64,000 bases of DNA from Terriglobia bacterium (GTDB lineage Bacteria; Acidobacteriota; Terriglobia; Terriglobales; Acidobacteriaceae): positions 248,001 through 312,000 of the forward strand of contig JAIQEU010000006.1 of the NCBI GenBank assembly GCA_020073665.1. Direction: 5' to 3'. Below the pieces are notes generated by a model. That model worked only from the letters and a program-made list of their open reading frames with translations, searched no databases and was not told the origin of the DNA. Each line of letters opens with the position of its first letter. The stretch's first letter is position 1. A program made the translations under genes and the position numbers. This document shows positions 17,286 through 27,350 of this stretch, one piece after another.

Positions 17286-18119
17286 CTACCGCAGCCATTC
17301 CTCCAACTCGATCCCGCGATCGGTCTTCTCGTCCCGATATTTCACGATCACCGGGGTGTACAGCGACAGATTCCATTCCGCAGCCTGGCCCTTGCTTACG
17401 GCTCGCGAACCCGGCACCACCACCGCGTTCTCCGGGACCTCGATCGGCTTTTCCGTGGTGGCCCGATACACCTGTCCGCGGACGATGTCATACAACGGGG
17501 TCGACCGGGTCAGGATAGTACCGGCGCCCAGCACGGCGCGCGCCCGCACCAGCGTGCCTTCATAAACGCCGCAGTTGCCGCCGACCAGCACATCGTCCTC
17601 GATGACGACCGGAGCGGCATTGATGGGCTCCAGTACCCCGCCAATCTGGGCAGCAGCGCTCAGGTGGACGCGCTTTCCCACCTGCGCGCAAGAACCTACC
17701 AGGGCATGCGAATCCACCATGGTGCCCTCGTCTACGTATGCGCCCACGTTGATGAACATCGGCGGCATGCAGATGACCGTGGGCGCCACGTACGCGCCCA
17801 ACCGAACCGACGATCCTCCCGGCACCACGCGCACCCGGTCGGCGACGGCAAAATGCCGGGCAGGGAAGGTGTCCTTGTCGACGAACGACAGGCTGGCTGG
17901 GTCGCCGGTCTCGCGCAGTTCGCCCAACCGGAATCCCAGCAGGATACCCTGTTTCACCCAGGGATTGACCACCCACTGGCTATCGACCTTTTCTGCCGCG
18001 CGAATCTTGCCCTGGGTCAGTTCCTCGCGAAATTCGAGAAACACTTTCCGTGCTTCCGGGTTCCGCTCAACCTCACCCAGGGAGGCCAGGCGCTCTATGG
18101 CAGTTTGCAGGGGATGCAT
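17286..18119 (-). CDS. dapD: Tetrahydrodipicolinate N-succinyltransferase DapD
   Basis: A 277-residue left-handed beta-helix acyltransferase that succinylates tetrahydrodipicolinate in the diaminopimelate/lysine pathway. The N-terminal helical domain (MHPLQTAIERLASLGEVERN) is followed by hexapeptide repeats from about residue 110 to 220 (VRLGAYVAPTVICMPPMFIN, VGAYVDEGTMVDSHALVGSC, VLVGGNCGVYEGTLV). Length and ends match DapD. It is the last gene of the asd-lysC-dapB-dapA-dapD block, and it shows that this organism uses the succinylase route. It is separated from dapA by 118 bases that hold a long inverted repeat. Confidence 0.93.
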   Translation of the reverse strand: MHPLQTAIERLASLGEVERNPEARKVFLEFREELTQGKIRAAEKVDSQWVVNPWVKQGILLGFRLGELRETGDPASLSFVDKDTFPARHFAVADRVRVVPGGSSVRLGAYVAPTVICMPPMFINVGAYVDEGTMVDSHALVGSCAQVGKRVHLSAAAQIGGVLEPINAAPVVIEDDVLVGGNCGVYEGTLVRARAVLGAGTILTRSTPLYDIVRGQVYRATTEKPIEVPENAVVVPGSRAVSKGQAAEWNLSLYTPVIVKYRDEKTDRGIELEEWLR

Positions 18120-18157
18120 GCGAAGGGAAGTATAAAGGAAATGCGGAAGTCAGAACT

Positions 18158-18218
18158 CAGAATGCAGAAGTAAGACGATCATAGGGATGCTCGCGTGATT
18201 TCTTACTTCTGCATTCTG
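18158..18218. repeat. 18-bp inverted repeat between dapA and dapD
   Basis: CAGAATGCAGAAGTAAGA (18158-18175) and TCTTACTTCTGCATTCTG (18201-18218) are perfect reverse complements with a 25-base loop. On the plus strand ATTTTTTAC follows. No T tract follows on the minus strand, the direction in which dapA and dapD are read, so it does not look like a terminator for them. The flanks (GGAAGTCAGAACTCAG) belong to the stuttered spacer type. Confidence 0.7.
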
Positions 18219-18237
18219 ATTTTTTACTTTTGCATTC

Positions 18238-19365
18238 CTAGATGCACTTGCACTCGCTCCGGATCAGCACGTTGGGCATGCCGTGCGCGACTTCGCGCAT
18301 CTCCGAGAGCGTGGCGTACGGGCCGTGCCAGCGCGCGTGGTTGGCATCGTGTCCCGAGGGACGCCCCTTCCCGTGATTGCACTGCCCGCAGGTGGAACGG
18401 TGCAAAACGATCTTGTGCGGCCCCGCCAGCCAGTTCTCATAGATGTAGAACTCCACCGCATCCGCGGCTGGAGTCGAGGGCTTGGTCACTATGCCGGCCT
18501 CGGTGACTACTTTCTGCAACTTCGATCGGGTGTCGCGACGCATGGGCAACAACGGCAGACGGTAGACTTCTTCGATCTTGCCCATCATGGCCAGCACTGC
18601 CTTGACCGGCAGCGGATTGGATTCGATGAAGTTGGCCTGCATCAGCGCCAGATACTTGCGGTGAATGCGCCGCGCGGTGTCCCAATCGTTCGCGAGCGCC
18701 GCCCGCGTCATCTCCGCCATCTCGTGCGGAATCTCGTTCGAAGCTACCGAAATAATGCCTACACCGCCCAGGGCGATTACCGGCAGGGTAATGGCATCGT
18801 CGCCGGAGAAGACCAGGAAATGCTCCGGCACGGCGTTGCAGACCTCCGCGATCTGGGTCATGTTGCCGCTGGCTTCTTTCACTCCAGCGATGTTAGGTAC
18901 TTCCGCCAGCCGCGCCAGGGTCGCCGGTTCGATGTTCGCGCCGGTGCGCCCGGGGACGTTGTACAGGATGATTGGTTTATCGACCGCTTCCGCAATCGCG
19001 CGGAAATGACGGTACTGTCCTTCCTGCGTTGGCTTGTTGTAGTAGGGCGACGCGGTAAGAATCGCGTTCACTCCCGGCAAGGCGGCGACTTCTTTCCCTT
19101 TCTCGACCGCATCGTGGGTCGAGTTCGAAGTGGCTCCGGCCAAAATGGGCACGCGACCGGCCACCACTTCCACCGTCGTTTCGATTACCTGCCGCCACTC
19201 GTCATGCGAAAGGGTGGGGGTTTCGCCGGTGGTGCCGCAGGGAACCAGGAAATCAATTCCCGACTCTACCTGCCATGCCACCAGGTTGCGCAAGGCGGCC
19301 TGATCAATGGAGCCGTCCTGATGAAAGGGCGTAACTAAGGCGGTACCACATCCACGGAGTTGCAT
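18238..19365 (-). CDS. dapA: Dihydrodipicolinate synthase DapA with extra Cys-rich C-terminal domain
   Basis: Residues 1-293 are a complete DapA, which condenses pyruvate with aspartate semialdehyde. The Schiff-base lysine is in GVKEASGN, the catalytic Tyr in LYNVPGRTG, and the signature in PCGTTGETPTLSHDEW. The enzyme normally ends near here. In this gene the frame continues for 82 residues (294-375) with FYIYENWLAGPHK, the pair C326-x2-C329, HARWHGPYATL, and C372-x-C374 at the very end. This looks like a small metal-binding module that I recall as a stand-alone protein elsewhere. The start at 19365 (MQLRGCGTALVTPF) is preferred over TTG at 19383. Confidence 0.92.
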   Translation of the reverse strand: MQLRGCGTALVTPFHQDGSIDQAALRNLVAWQVESGIDFLVPCGTTGETPTLSHDEWRQVIETTVEVVAGRVPILAGATSNSTHDAVEKGKEVAALPGVNAILTASPYYNKPTQEGQYRHFRAIAEAVDKPIILYNVPGRTGANIEPATLARLAEVPNIAGVKEASGNMTQIAEVCNAVPEHFLVFSGDDAITLPVIALGGVGIISVASNEIPHEMAEMTRAALANDWDTARRIHRKYLALMQANFIESNPLPVKAVLAMMGKIEEVYRLPLLPMRRDTRSKLQKVVTEAGIVTKPSTPAADAVEFYIYENWLAGPHKIVLHRSTCGQCNHGKGRPSGHDANHARWHGPYATLSEMREVAHGMPNVLIRSECKCI

Positions 19366-19390
19366 CGTAATAAGATAACGCAAAAACGGT

Positions 19391-19443
19391 AGTCAGTAGC
19401 TAGTTGTCAGCAGTCAGCGACCTGCGACCTGCCAGCCGCGACC
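19391..19443. repeat. Stuttered spacer between dapB and dapA
   Basis: Imperfect tandem units of the type GTAGTCAGTAGCTAGTTGTC, AGCAGTCAGCGACC, TGCGACCTGCC, GCGACCTGACC fill the gap. It is low-complexity, with no gene and no obvious hairpin. Confidence 0.5.
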
Positions 19444-19450
19444 TGACCAC

Positions 19451-20131
19451 CTACATTTCCCGCCACACATCCTTGAAATCAAAAAAACCCCTCTTGCCCG
19501 CCAGCCACTCGGCCGCCCGTACCGCGCCCTCGGCAAACCCGCGTCGCGACTTGGCGTCGTGGCACAGATAAATCGTGTCGTTGGGGGAATCCATCACCAG
19601 TTCGTGCATCCCCACGACGTCGCCTTCGCGGAAGGATGTGATCTCCAACTCGGTCCCGGAGGCGTCCATGACAATCCTCTGTAGCGCCACGGCGGTGCCC
19701 GAGGGAGCGTCTTTTTTCTGGGCATGGTGGCGCTCGAAAATCTGTCCAAAATACTGATGGCGAAGCGCGGCGGCCGAAGTTCGCGCGATTTCGAAAAACA
19801 GGTTCACGCCGATGGAAAAATTCGCCGCATACAGAAATCCCGTGCCGCTCTGCTCGACCAAGGCTCGGATCTTGGGGATTTCACCGTACCAGCCGGTTGT
19901 GCCCACTACCATGTTCTTTCCGGCACGAACGCAAGCTGCAATGTTCTCGGAAACTGCCCGGGGGGTAGTGAAGTCGATGACTACGTCAACTCCGCCGAGC
20001 CGCGCAGCGGTCAGTGCCGCTCCCTGCGGATTGTCGGCGCTGCCGACGGCTGTCACCGCGTGGCCTCGCTGTGAGCCTACCTCCGCCACCAGCAACCCCG
20101 TCTTGCCACGTCCGAGAACCAGTATGTTCAT
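19451..20131 (-). CDS. dapB: Dihydrodipicolinate reductase DapB
   Basis: A 226-residue NAD(P)H-dependent reductase for the second dedicated step of diaminopimelate synthesis. The signature around the catalytic His and Lys, FERHHAQKKDAPSGTAVAL, is intact, and VVGTTGW and YAANFSIGVNLFFEI are as in the family. The N-terminal nucleotide-binding loop is a shortened variant (VLGRGKTG rather than GxxGxMG), and the protein is about 45 residues shorter than the E. coli enzyme. Both traits fit the short DapB form. It lies 17 bases downstream of lysC and is very likely co-transcribed with it. Confidence 0.92.
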   Translation of the reverse strand: MNILVLGRGKTGLLVAEVGSQRGHAVTAVGSADNPQGAALTAARLGGVDVVIDFTTPRAVSENIAACVRAGKNMVVGTTGWYGEIPKIRALVEQSGTGFLYAANFSIGVNLFFEIARTSAAALRHQYFGQIFERHHAQKKDAPSGTAVALQRIVMDASGTELEITSFREGDVVGMHELVMDSPNDTIYLCHDAKSRRGFAEGAVRAAEWLAGKRGFFDFKDVWREM

Positions 20132-20148
20132 AAAGTCTTAAGATGGTT

Positions 20149-21522
<1,374 letters not shown>

Positions 21523-21556
21523 CGGCCGGCGTCCTTCGGCGCTCTGGAGGTGTTCA

Positions 21557-22609
21557 TTACCCGAGATATCCCTTCGCCTTCAGCAGTTCTGCATTCAGCA
21601 GCGCCGCTCCTGCCGCTCCACGAATCACGTTGTGCGACAGCACGGTAAACTTCCAGTCGAGGACGCCACAGGGACGCAGCCGGCCGATCGTGGTTGTCAT
21701 GCCCACCCCACAATCCGCGTCGAGCCTGGGCTGCGGACGATCCACCAACGTTGTGTAACAGATGGGCTGGTGGGGCGCGCTGGGCAACTGCAATTCCTGC
21801 GGCAGGCTGCGGAATTCATTCCATGCCGCGATCATTTCCTCCGACCGCGCTTTCTTCTTCAGCTTCACCGAAACCGACTCGGTGTGCCCGTCTTCCACCG
21901 CCACCCGGTTGCACTGCGCGCTCATGCCGAAGGCTGCGGGCACAATCCCCGATCCGTTCAGCCGTCCCAGCAGTTTGCGCGTCTCCTCTTCCATCTTTTC
22001 TTCTTCTTTGGGGATGTAGGGAATCACATTGCCCAGGATGTCGAGCGAGGCCACGCCGGGATAGCCAGCACCACTGACTGCCTGCATTGTGACAGCCATC
22101 ACAGTCTCAACGCCAAATCGCTGCTCCAATGGCGCCAGGGCCATGACCAGCCCGATGGCGGAACAGTTCGGGTTGGTGACTACGAAGCCGCCCGATTTCC
22201 TGCGCCAGTCCTGGTACTCGATCAGTTGAATGTGATCGGGGTTGACCTCGGGAATCACCAGGGGAACGTCGCGCTGCATGCGCAGAGCGCTGGAATTGGT
22301 CACCACGGCACATCCGGCGGCGGCGAATCGCGGCTCCAGTTCGGCGGCAATGGCCGCGTCGAGAGCGGCAAAGATGACCTTGGGCGCGCCTTCGGGCTGG
22401 GCAGGAGAAACTCTCATCTCCGCGACCGCGGCGGGGATTGGCGTCCTCAGCTTCCAGCGCGCAGCGTCCGCGTACCGGCGTCCTTCGGAGCGGTCAGAGG
22501 CTGCCAGCCAGGCTACTTCGAACCAGGGATGGCGCTCCAGCATCTGGACAAACCGCTGTCCGACGATGCCGGTCGCGCCCAGGATTCCTACAGGAGTCTT
22601 CGTTGGCAT
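21557..22609 (-). CDS. asd: Aspartate-semialdehyde dehydrogenase
   Basis: A 350-residue NADP-dependent enzyme reducing aspartyl phosphate. The N-terminal loop GILGATGIVGQRFVQML is the dinucleotide-binding turn, and the catalytic Cys lies in TNPNCSAIGLVMAL. The sequence (MTTTIGRLRPCGVLDWKFTV near the end, KEEEKMEEETRKLLG in the middle) resembles the archaeal/fungal type found in many Acidobacteriota rather than the enterobacterial type. It is the first gene of the lysine block, and its promoter must be in the 292-base divergent spacer shared with galT. No lysine riboswitch fold was recognised in that spacer. Confidence 0.93.
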   Translation of the reverse strand: MPTKTPVGILGATGIVGQRFVQMLERHPWFEVAWLAASDRSEGRRYADAARWKLRTPIPAAVAEMRVSPAQPEGAPKVIFAALDAAIAAELEPRFAAAGCAVVTNSSALRMQRDVPLVIPEVNPDHIQLIEYQDWRRKSGGFVVTNPNCSAIGLVMALAPLEQRFGVETVMAVTMQAVSGAGYPGVASLDILGNVIPYIPKEEEKMEEETRKLLGRLNGSGIVPAAFGMSAQCNRVAVEDGHTESVSVKLKKKARSEEMIAAWNEFRSLPQELQLPSAPHQPICYTTLVDRPQPRLDADCGVGMTTTIGRLRPCGVLDWKFTVLSHNVIRGAAGAALLNAELLKAKGYLG

Positions 22610-22901
22610 GGGTATTGTTTCGGATTCTACAACAACGGTGGTACGCGCGACCGTGAGCTGCCCGGCGTGGGGTTGGTTCCGTGGAAGAGTGCGGAAACGC
22701 TGAATTGAGGGGGGTGTTCCTTAGCAGTCCGTGGGCAATTGAGACTCGTATCAGGGCATGCCTTCGGGCATGGCGTAAGGGCTGCGTTGTGAGAACGTCC
22801 TTCACGCGTTGACGTTGGAAATTGAAGTTTCAGCGCGGGTTGATGGCCAGGGGGCTACAGCGTTTTCCATTTAGGCCGATAGAGGAATCTAAGGAGTCAA
22901 T

Positions 22902-23924
22902 ATGCCAGAGCTACGTCAGAACTTTCTCACCAAGGAATGGGTCATCATCGCCACCGAGCGTGCCAAGCGCCCCGAAGATCTGGTCACTCACCGGCCCATC
23001 AAAACCGTCGCCTCGTTTGTAGAGACCTGCCCGTTTTGTCTGGGCAACGAGAGCAAGACTCCCCCCGAGGTGTTGCGCACTCCCGCCAATGGCAACTGGC
23101 AGGTGCGGGTTGTGCCCAACCGGTTTGCGGCCCTGGCACGGGACCTGGAGCCGACGCGGACCATCCATCGTTCGCGTCGCACCATCAATGGCTTTGGTGT
23201 CCACGACGTGATCATTGAGACCCCAGATCACTCCCAGTTCATGGCGCTGATGAGCGACAACCACGTCGCCGACGTCTTGCGCGTATACAAAACCCGTTAC
23301 GACGCGCTCAGCCACGATGCGCGCATTGCCCACCTCACCATCTTCAAGAACCACGGGCGTGATGCCGGCACCAGCCTCGAGCATCCGCATTCCCAATTGA
23401 TCGCCACCCCGGTCATCTCACACCAGGTGCGGGGCCGATTCCAGCACGCGCTCGCCCATTACGACGAATACGGTGAATGCATGTTTTGCCAGATGATTGA
23501 AGAAGAACTGCAGGAAGAGACGCGAGTGGTCATGAGCACCGAGCACTTCGTGGCCCTGGAGTTGTTCGCCTCGGCCACGCCGTTCTGCACCCATATCTAC
23601 CCGCGGCGTCACATGGCCAGCTTCGGGGACATCAGCGCCGCCGAAATCCAGGACCTGGCCCGCACCTTGCGCGAGGTCCTGGCCAAGCTCTACTACGGGC
23701 TCGAAGATCCAGACTTCAATTTCACCATTCGCAGCGCGCCCGCCGAGTGTGTCGGGGTGAGGTACTTCCATTGGTATGTCAGCATCATCCCGCGCTTGAC
23801 CCGGGTGGCCGGGTTTGAGTTGGGCTCAGGGATGTTCATCAACACGGTTCTGCCTGAAGCCGCCGCCGAGTTCTTGCGGAAGGTGAAGGCTGAAGCCGGA
23901 GTAGGCGTAGGAAGCAGTCAATAG
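22902..23924 (+). CDS. galT: Galactose-1-phosphate uridylyltransferase
   Basis: A 340-residue Leloir pathway enzyme exchanging UMP between UDP-glucose and galactose-1-phosphate. The catalytic motif HPHSQ lies in TSLEHPHSQLIATPV. Zinc-binding cysteines appear in ETCPFCLGNE and again in the GECMFCQM second-domain pair, and the C-terminal HIT-like half contains FHWYVSIIPR. The start at 22902 follows AAGGAGTCAAT. No other galactose gene is adjacent, so the protein may equally act on other nucleotide sugars for polysaccharide synthesis. Confidence 0.93.
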   Translation: MPELRQNFLTKEWVIIATERAKRPEDLVTHRPIKTVASFVETCPFCLGNESKTPPEVLRTPANGNWQVRVVPNRFAALARDLEPTRTIHRSRRTINGFGVHDVIIETPDHSQFMALMSDNHVADVLRVYKTRYDALSHDARIAHLTIFKNHGRDAGTSLEHPHSQLIATPVISHQVRGRFQHALAHYDEYGECMFCQMIEEELQEETRVVMSTEHFVALELFASATPFCTHIYPRRHMASFGDISAAEIQDLARTLREVLAKLYYGLEDPDFNFTIRSAPAECVGVRYFHWYVSIIPRLTRVAGFELGSGMFINTVLPEAAAEFLRKVKAEAGVGVGSSQ

Positions 23925-23961
23925 CGGGTGGCGAATAGCCGGTGCAGCGCGGAGTTTCTCG

Positions 23962-25053
23962 CTACTCCCGGGGAACAATTTCTGCCCCGAACGAGTACTC
24001 ATTGAGCGGTCCGAAGCGTTTTTTCTCTGCATACAAGCGCCAGCGCCGCCATACGATGCGCAGGCTCGCCATCACCGGAATGGAGAGGTAGACTCCCAGC
24101 ACGCCTGCGATTTCTCCCCCAGCCAACACCCCGAAAATTGCTCCCAGGGGATGCAGTTCCATGCTCTTGCCCATGATGCGGGGCGAGACCAGGTAGTCCT
24201 GGATCAGACGCCAGCCGAGCAGGAACACCAGCAAGGCCAGGGGATGGCCATAGCTCATCAGCAGGGCGACCACCATGATCACCAAACCCGCCACCAGCGG
24301 GCCAACCACGGGAATGAATTCCATAATGCCACCCGCCGTGCCCAGCATCAGGGCGAACGGCACCCGCATCAGACCCATGAACGAGCTGTACGCTACCATC
24401 GACAAAGCCGCGAGCGTCAGTTGGGCGCGGATGAAGTGGGCCAGCATCTGGTTCAGATCGCCCAGCACGCCTTGCAGAAACTCCCGTTGCGGTCGCGAGT
24501 TTATCGATGACAGCAGAACGTCGCTGAACGACCGGCCATCTTTCAAGAAGAAGGCCGCCAGGATGGGGACCACGATCAACAGCCAAGACTCCTTGGCCAC
24601 GTCGGCCAGGCGCAGCCCGATTCTTTGGGCAAGATCGATCAGGTCGTTGCGGTGGTTGGCGAGAAACGCGCGTATCTGTTCGGTAGTAGCCGCGCTCCAG
24701 CCGTGCTCCTTCCCCAGCTGGTAGGCAATTTTTCCGGAGCCGACTTGCTCCAGCAACCCGGGCAGAGACTGGCTCAGGCGCTGGGCCTGGCGGGCGATCT
24801 GAGGTCCCACAAAGAAGAAGAAGGTGGCCAGCAGCACCAGCAACAGAAAGTAAATGATGGCGATTGCCCGTCCCCGCCCGCGCACCAGCTTTTCCAGACG
24901 CGACACGGCGGGATCAACCAGGTAGGCAAAGAAGATGGCGAACAGGAAGGCGACCAGGGTGTGGCGGGCGACGTAAAGGAATCCCAGTCCCAGTGCGAAC
25001 AGCAGCACGGTGAACAAAACCCGCGTCGTGCGTGTGTCAATCAGGGACAACAT
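23962..25053 (-). CDS. AI-2E family transporter
   Basis: A 363-residue membrane protein with about eight hydrophobic helices: paired helices at the N-terminus (VLFTVLLFALGLGFLYVARH, LVAFLFAIFFAYLVDPAVS), a long soluble middle segment (about 90-150), then a cluster of helices containing the family hallmark IMEFIPVVGPLVAGLVIM and the downstream QDYLVSPRIMGKSMELHPL. This is the AI-2E/YdgG/PerM family. Despite the name, most members have no proven autoinducer transport, and some act as ion or solute exporters. It is convergent with galT and transcribed alone. Confidence 0.88.
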   Translation of the reverse strand: MLSLIDTRTTRVLFTVLLFALGLGFLYVARHTLVAFLFAIFFAYLVDPAVSRLEKLVRGRGRAIAIIYFLLLVLLATFFFFVGPQIARQAQRLSQSLPGLLEQVGSGKIAYQLGKEHGWSAATTEQIRAFLANHRNDLIDLAQRIGLRLADVAKESWLLIVVPILAAFFLKDGRSFSDVLLSSINSRPQREFLQGVLGDLNQMLAHFIRAQLTLAALSMVAYSSFMGLMRVPFALMLGTAGGIMEFIPVVGPLVAGLVIMVVALLMSYGHPLALLVFLLGWRLIQDYLVSPRIMGKSMELHPLGAIFGVLAGGEIAGVLGVYLSIPVMASLRIVWRRWRLYAEKKRFGPLNEYSFGAEIVPRE

Positions 25054-25102
25054 TTTGATCCCCGCACCCGGGCCCGAGCCAGCGGCCCCCTTCGTTGCTT
25101 GC

Positions 25103-25840
25103 CTAGTCCCGTACCACTTCCGTGTTGTCGCCTGTCTTCACTACGCGGACCAGCTTGTAATGGTCCTGCGGATCGAGCCAGAGCGCCCACTCGTCATCGT
25201 CGCTCTTCAGATTAAGGCGAAGCAGGTGACGCTCGGTCCCACGAATCGTAAGTTTCTCTTCGCCCACCGGTTGCACGCTGATCCGAATGGAAGTGCGCTC
25301 TTGCGGCACGATGGCGCCGAATTGCGCCGGGCCGCACTGCATCGCCCCATTCTGGTGGGTGCAGCCTGATAAGTACCGCCAGGCCAGAATTTCCCGATGG
25401 ATCAGGAAATTATTGTCCAGCACCAGTGACGTGCTGGGCATGAGGAATGGCTGCTCAGCCGGTTTGTCGCCGGGATTCTGGGTGACGGTTTCCTTCAGAA
25501 AATCGTTATTCGGGACCACAAACAGTTCGCTCTTGCCCGGACTCTGCTCGTGCCATTCATAACGCACCAGGGCGCCGGCCGAAGTTACCTGCAACTCGGA
25601 ACTCTGGCTGGCCGAGCCGGCGTCTTCCTTAAGCTGCGAAGCTATGATGCTAGTACCGCCACTTTGCTGCTGGACGGTAAAGGTCTCGGTAGCCACCCGG
25701 TGCCCGCCGGTCCACACGCCGAATGAACCTGAGTCCACGATCTGGGCTGGCGGTTCCTTGTCTTTCCCTGGTGCGGGCAACGCGGCTGCGGTCAGCGCCA
25801 GCGCGCATCCCCCTACGATCAGTGCAGTTCTTAACTTCAC
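25103..25840 (-). CDS. Secreted protein of unknown function
   Basis: A 245-residue protein with a signal peptide (MKLRTALIVGGCALALTAAALPAPG) and no domain I can name. The mature part is beta-rich: GSFGVWTGGHRVATETFTVQ and the end LDPQDHYKLVRVVKTGDNTE resemble acidobacterial secreted proteins of the same size, which carry a repeated barrel-like or LolA-like fold. There is one possible disulfide pair (SGCTHQNGAMQCG). It lies four bases downstream of the shikimate kinase stop, so the two are almost certainly co-transcribed. That adjacency gives no clear functional hint. Confidence 0.7.
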   Translation of the reverse strand: MKLRTALIVGGCALALTAAALPAPGKDKEPPAQIVDSGSFGVWTGGHRVATETFTVQQQSGGTSIIASQLKEDAGSASQSSELQVTSAGALVRYEWHEQSPGKSELFVVPNNDFLKETVTQNPGDKPAEQPFLMPSTSLVLDNNFLIHREILAWRYLSGCTHQNGAMQCGPAQFGAIVPQERTSIRISVQPVGEEKLTIRGTERHLLRLNLKSDDDEWALWLDPQDHYKLVRVVKTGDNTEVVRD

Positions 25841-25844
25841 GTCA

Positions 25845-26441
25845 CTACTCCTTATGATTCGCCCTCGGGATGAAGCCCAACTTCAATGCCACTTCTACAG
25901 CGATAGACTCGATGTCTTTCCCGCTGGTTTCGATGCGCCACGGCGCTTTCCGATAGTGTGGCCGCCTCTCCTGGTACAGCCGGCGAAACTGCTGCTCGTC
26001 CCGGCGCAGCGGACGCTCCAGGTCCTGCTGTGCGCAGCGCCGCCAAAGCTCTTCCACCGGCGCATCCAGGAACACGATCGGCACTCCGGCCCGCTCGAGC
26101 AGGCGCGCATTCTCGGCTTGCGCATACGCGCCTCCACCCAGCGCCACGATCCGCGGAGAAGGTCCCAGCTCCGACACCACTTCTTGCAACGCCGCACTCT
26201 CGATGCTGCGAAATCCAGGTTCTCCCACTTCGCGGAAAATCTGTTCGATGGTGCGCCCCGCGCGTGCCGTGATCCGCTCGTCCAGATCCTCAAACCGCCA
26301 GCCTAAGCGGCGGCTCAACGCCTGGCCAACACTGGTCTTGCCGGCCCCCATGAAGCCGATGAGAAAGACTGCCGATTTCCCGCCTGCATCCCTGCGGACA
26401 GACGAATTAACCTCGGGCCGCGAACCGGGCCTGATCCTCAT
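25845..26441 (-). CDS. aroK: Shikimate kinase
   Basis: A 198-residue kinase that phosphorylates shikimate on the chorismate pathway. P-loop GFMGAGKTSVGQ is near residue 29, the shikimate-binding FEDLDERI follows, then FRSIESAAL, the glycine motif ALGGGAYAQ (about 100) and the adenine-lid region QQDLERPLRRDEQQFRRLYQ. The first 20 residues (RIRPGSRPEVNSSVRRDAG) are unusual for the family, so a later non-ATG start is possible. It precedes the secreted protein gene by four bases and follows the DUF4097 gene by 13. Confidence 0.9.
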   Translation of the reverse strand: MRIRPGSRPEVNSSVRRDAGGKSAVFLIGFMGAGKTSVGQALSRRLGWRFEDLDERITARAGRTIEQIFREVGEPGFRSIESAALQEVVSELGPSPRIVALGGGAYAQAENARLLERAGVPIVFLDAPVEELWRRCAQQDLERPLRRDEQQFRRLYQERRPHYRKAPWRIETSGKDIESIAVEVALKLGFIPRANHKE

Positions 26442-26454
26442 GCTTCAGGTTTGT

Positions 26455-27306
26455 CTAGCGTTTCTTGAGATGGATTTTACCACTGAAGGAAAGCAACTTA
26501 ACCGACGATGCGGCCTTGCCGGCAGTACCAACTAGGGAACGCATGGTGTCGATGGGGAATGAACTGTGGGTCTTGGGATGGAGGGGGAAATCGTTCTCCA
26601 CTTGCCCCTTCACCGAGCGCGCGATCACGTCGATCGAGGCATAGACGGGAGCGGTGGCCAGTATGTTCCCGCTATAGCTGCGCAGGATGTACTCCCCGCC
26701 GAAACCGAAATCGCCGTCGTAGTGGATTGCGCCACTCGACGAGTTCACATCCACGAAGGGGCCATTCACGTCGTTCAGAAACACTTCCCCGCTGACCGAG
26801 GTGATTTCCACATGTCCATCGTTGATGTTGGTCAGTGTAATCGGGCCATTCAGGGTCTTTATATGGACATGGGCGTTGCTTACATCGCGCACATCCACGT
26901 TGGCCGCAGCGCCTTCCGCGACCACATCGCCGCTCAGCCCCTCGGCGTGTAGCGGGCCGGTTGTGGATTGCAAGCTGACGCTGGCATCGGCGGGCACCGT
27001 CAGTTCGTAATCCACCCGGGAATTCTCAGCCGTAGCTCCGGGCAGAAGGTGAGAGACCAGCTCAATCCGGTTGCCACTCTGATTATGATCGACTTCGACT
27101 TTGCCGGACTGCAGAGTGGCTGTCACCACCACCTGGTTGCCGGCGGCGGGCTTTACGGAAATGGAGCCGTAGCGATTGGTGACTGAAATGTTGGAGCGAG
27201 GTTCCACGGTGAAACGGAATTCCTTGCGGGTTTGGCCAACCGCCAAGGTTGCCGTGGTCACCATCACCACCACGGCCACTCTCGCCCAGCGCTGACTGCT
27301 CTGCAT
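26455..27306 (-). CDS. DUF4097 putative adhesin-like exported protein
   Basis: A 283-residue protein with an N-terminal signal peptide (VVVMVTTATLAVGQT) and a right-handed beta-helix-like repeat pattern typical of DUF4097: consecutive short strands with phrases such as SVSLQSTTGPLHAEGLSG, NVDVRDVSNAHVHIKTLNGP and ISVKPAAGNQVVVTATL. It is transcribed downstream of a sigma factor and its zinc-finger anti-sigma factor. In Acidobacteriota and relatives DUF4097 genes are often found with such sets and are thought to be surface or envelope-sensing components. The function is an inference from this context. Confidence 0.75.
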   Translation of the reverse strand: MQSSQRWARVAVVVMVTTATLAVGQTRKEFRFTVEPRSNISVTNRYGSISVKPAAGNQVVVTATLQSGKVEVDHNQSGNRIELVSHLLPGATAENSRVDYELTVPADASVSLQSTTGPLHAEGLSGDVVAEGAAANVDVRDVSNAHVHIKTLNGPITLTNINDGHVEITSVSGEVFLNDVNGPFVDVNSSSGAIHYDGDFGFGGEYILRSYSGNILATAPVYASIDVIARSVKGQVENDFPLHPKTHSSFPIDTMRSLVGTAGKAASSVKLLSFSGKIHLKKR

Positions 27307-27350
27307 AAATCACCTTTTCCGGCTACCACCGCGGCTTACCGCTCGCTCCA

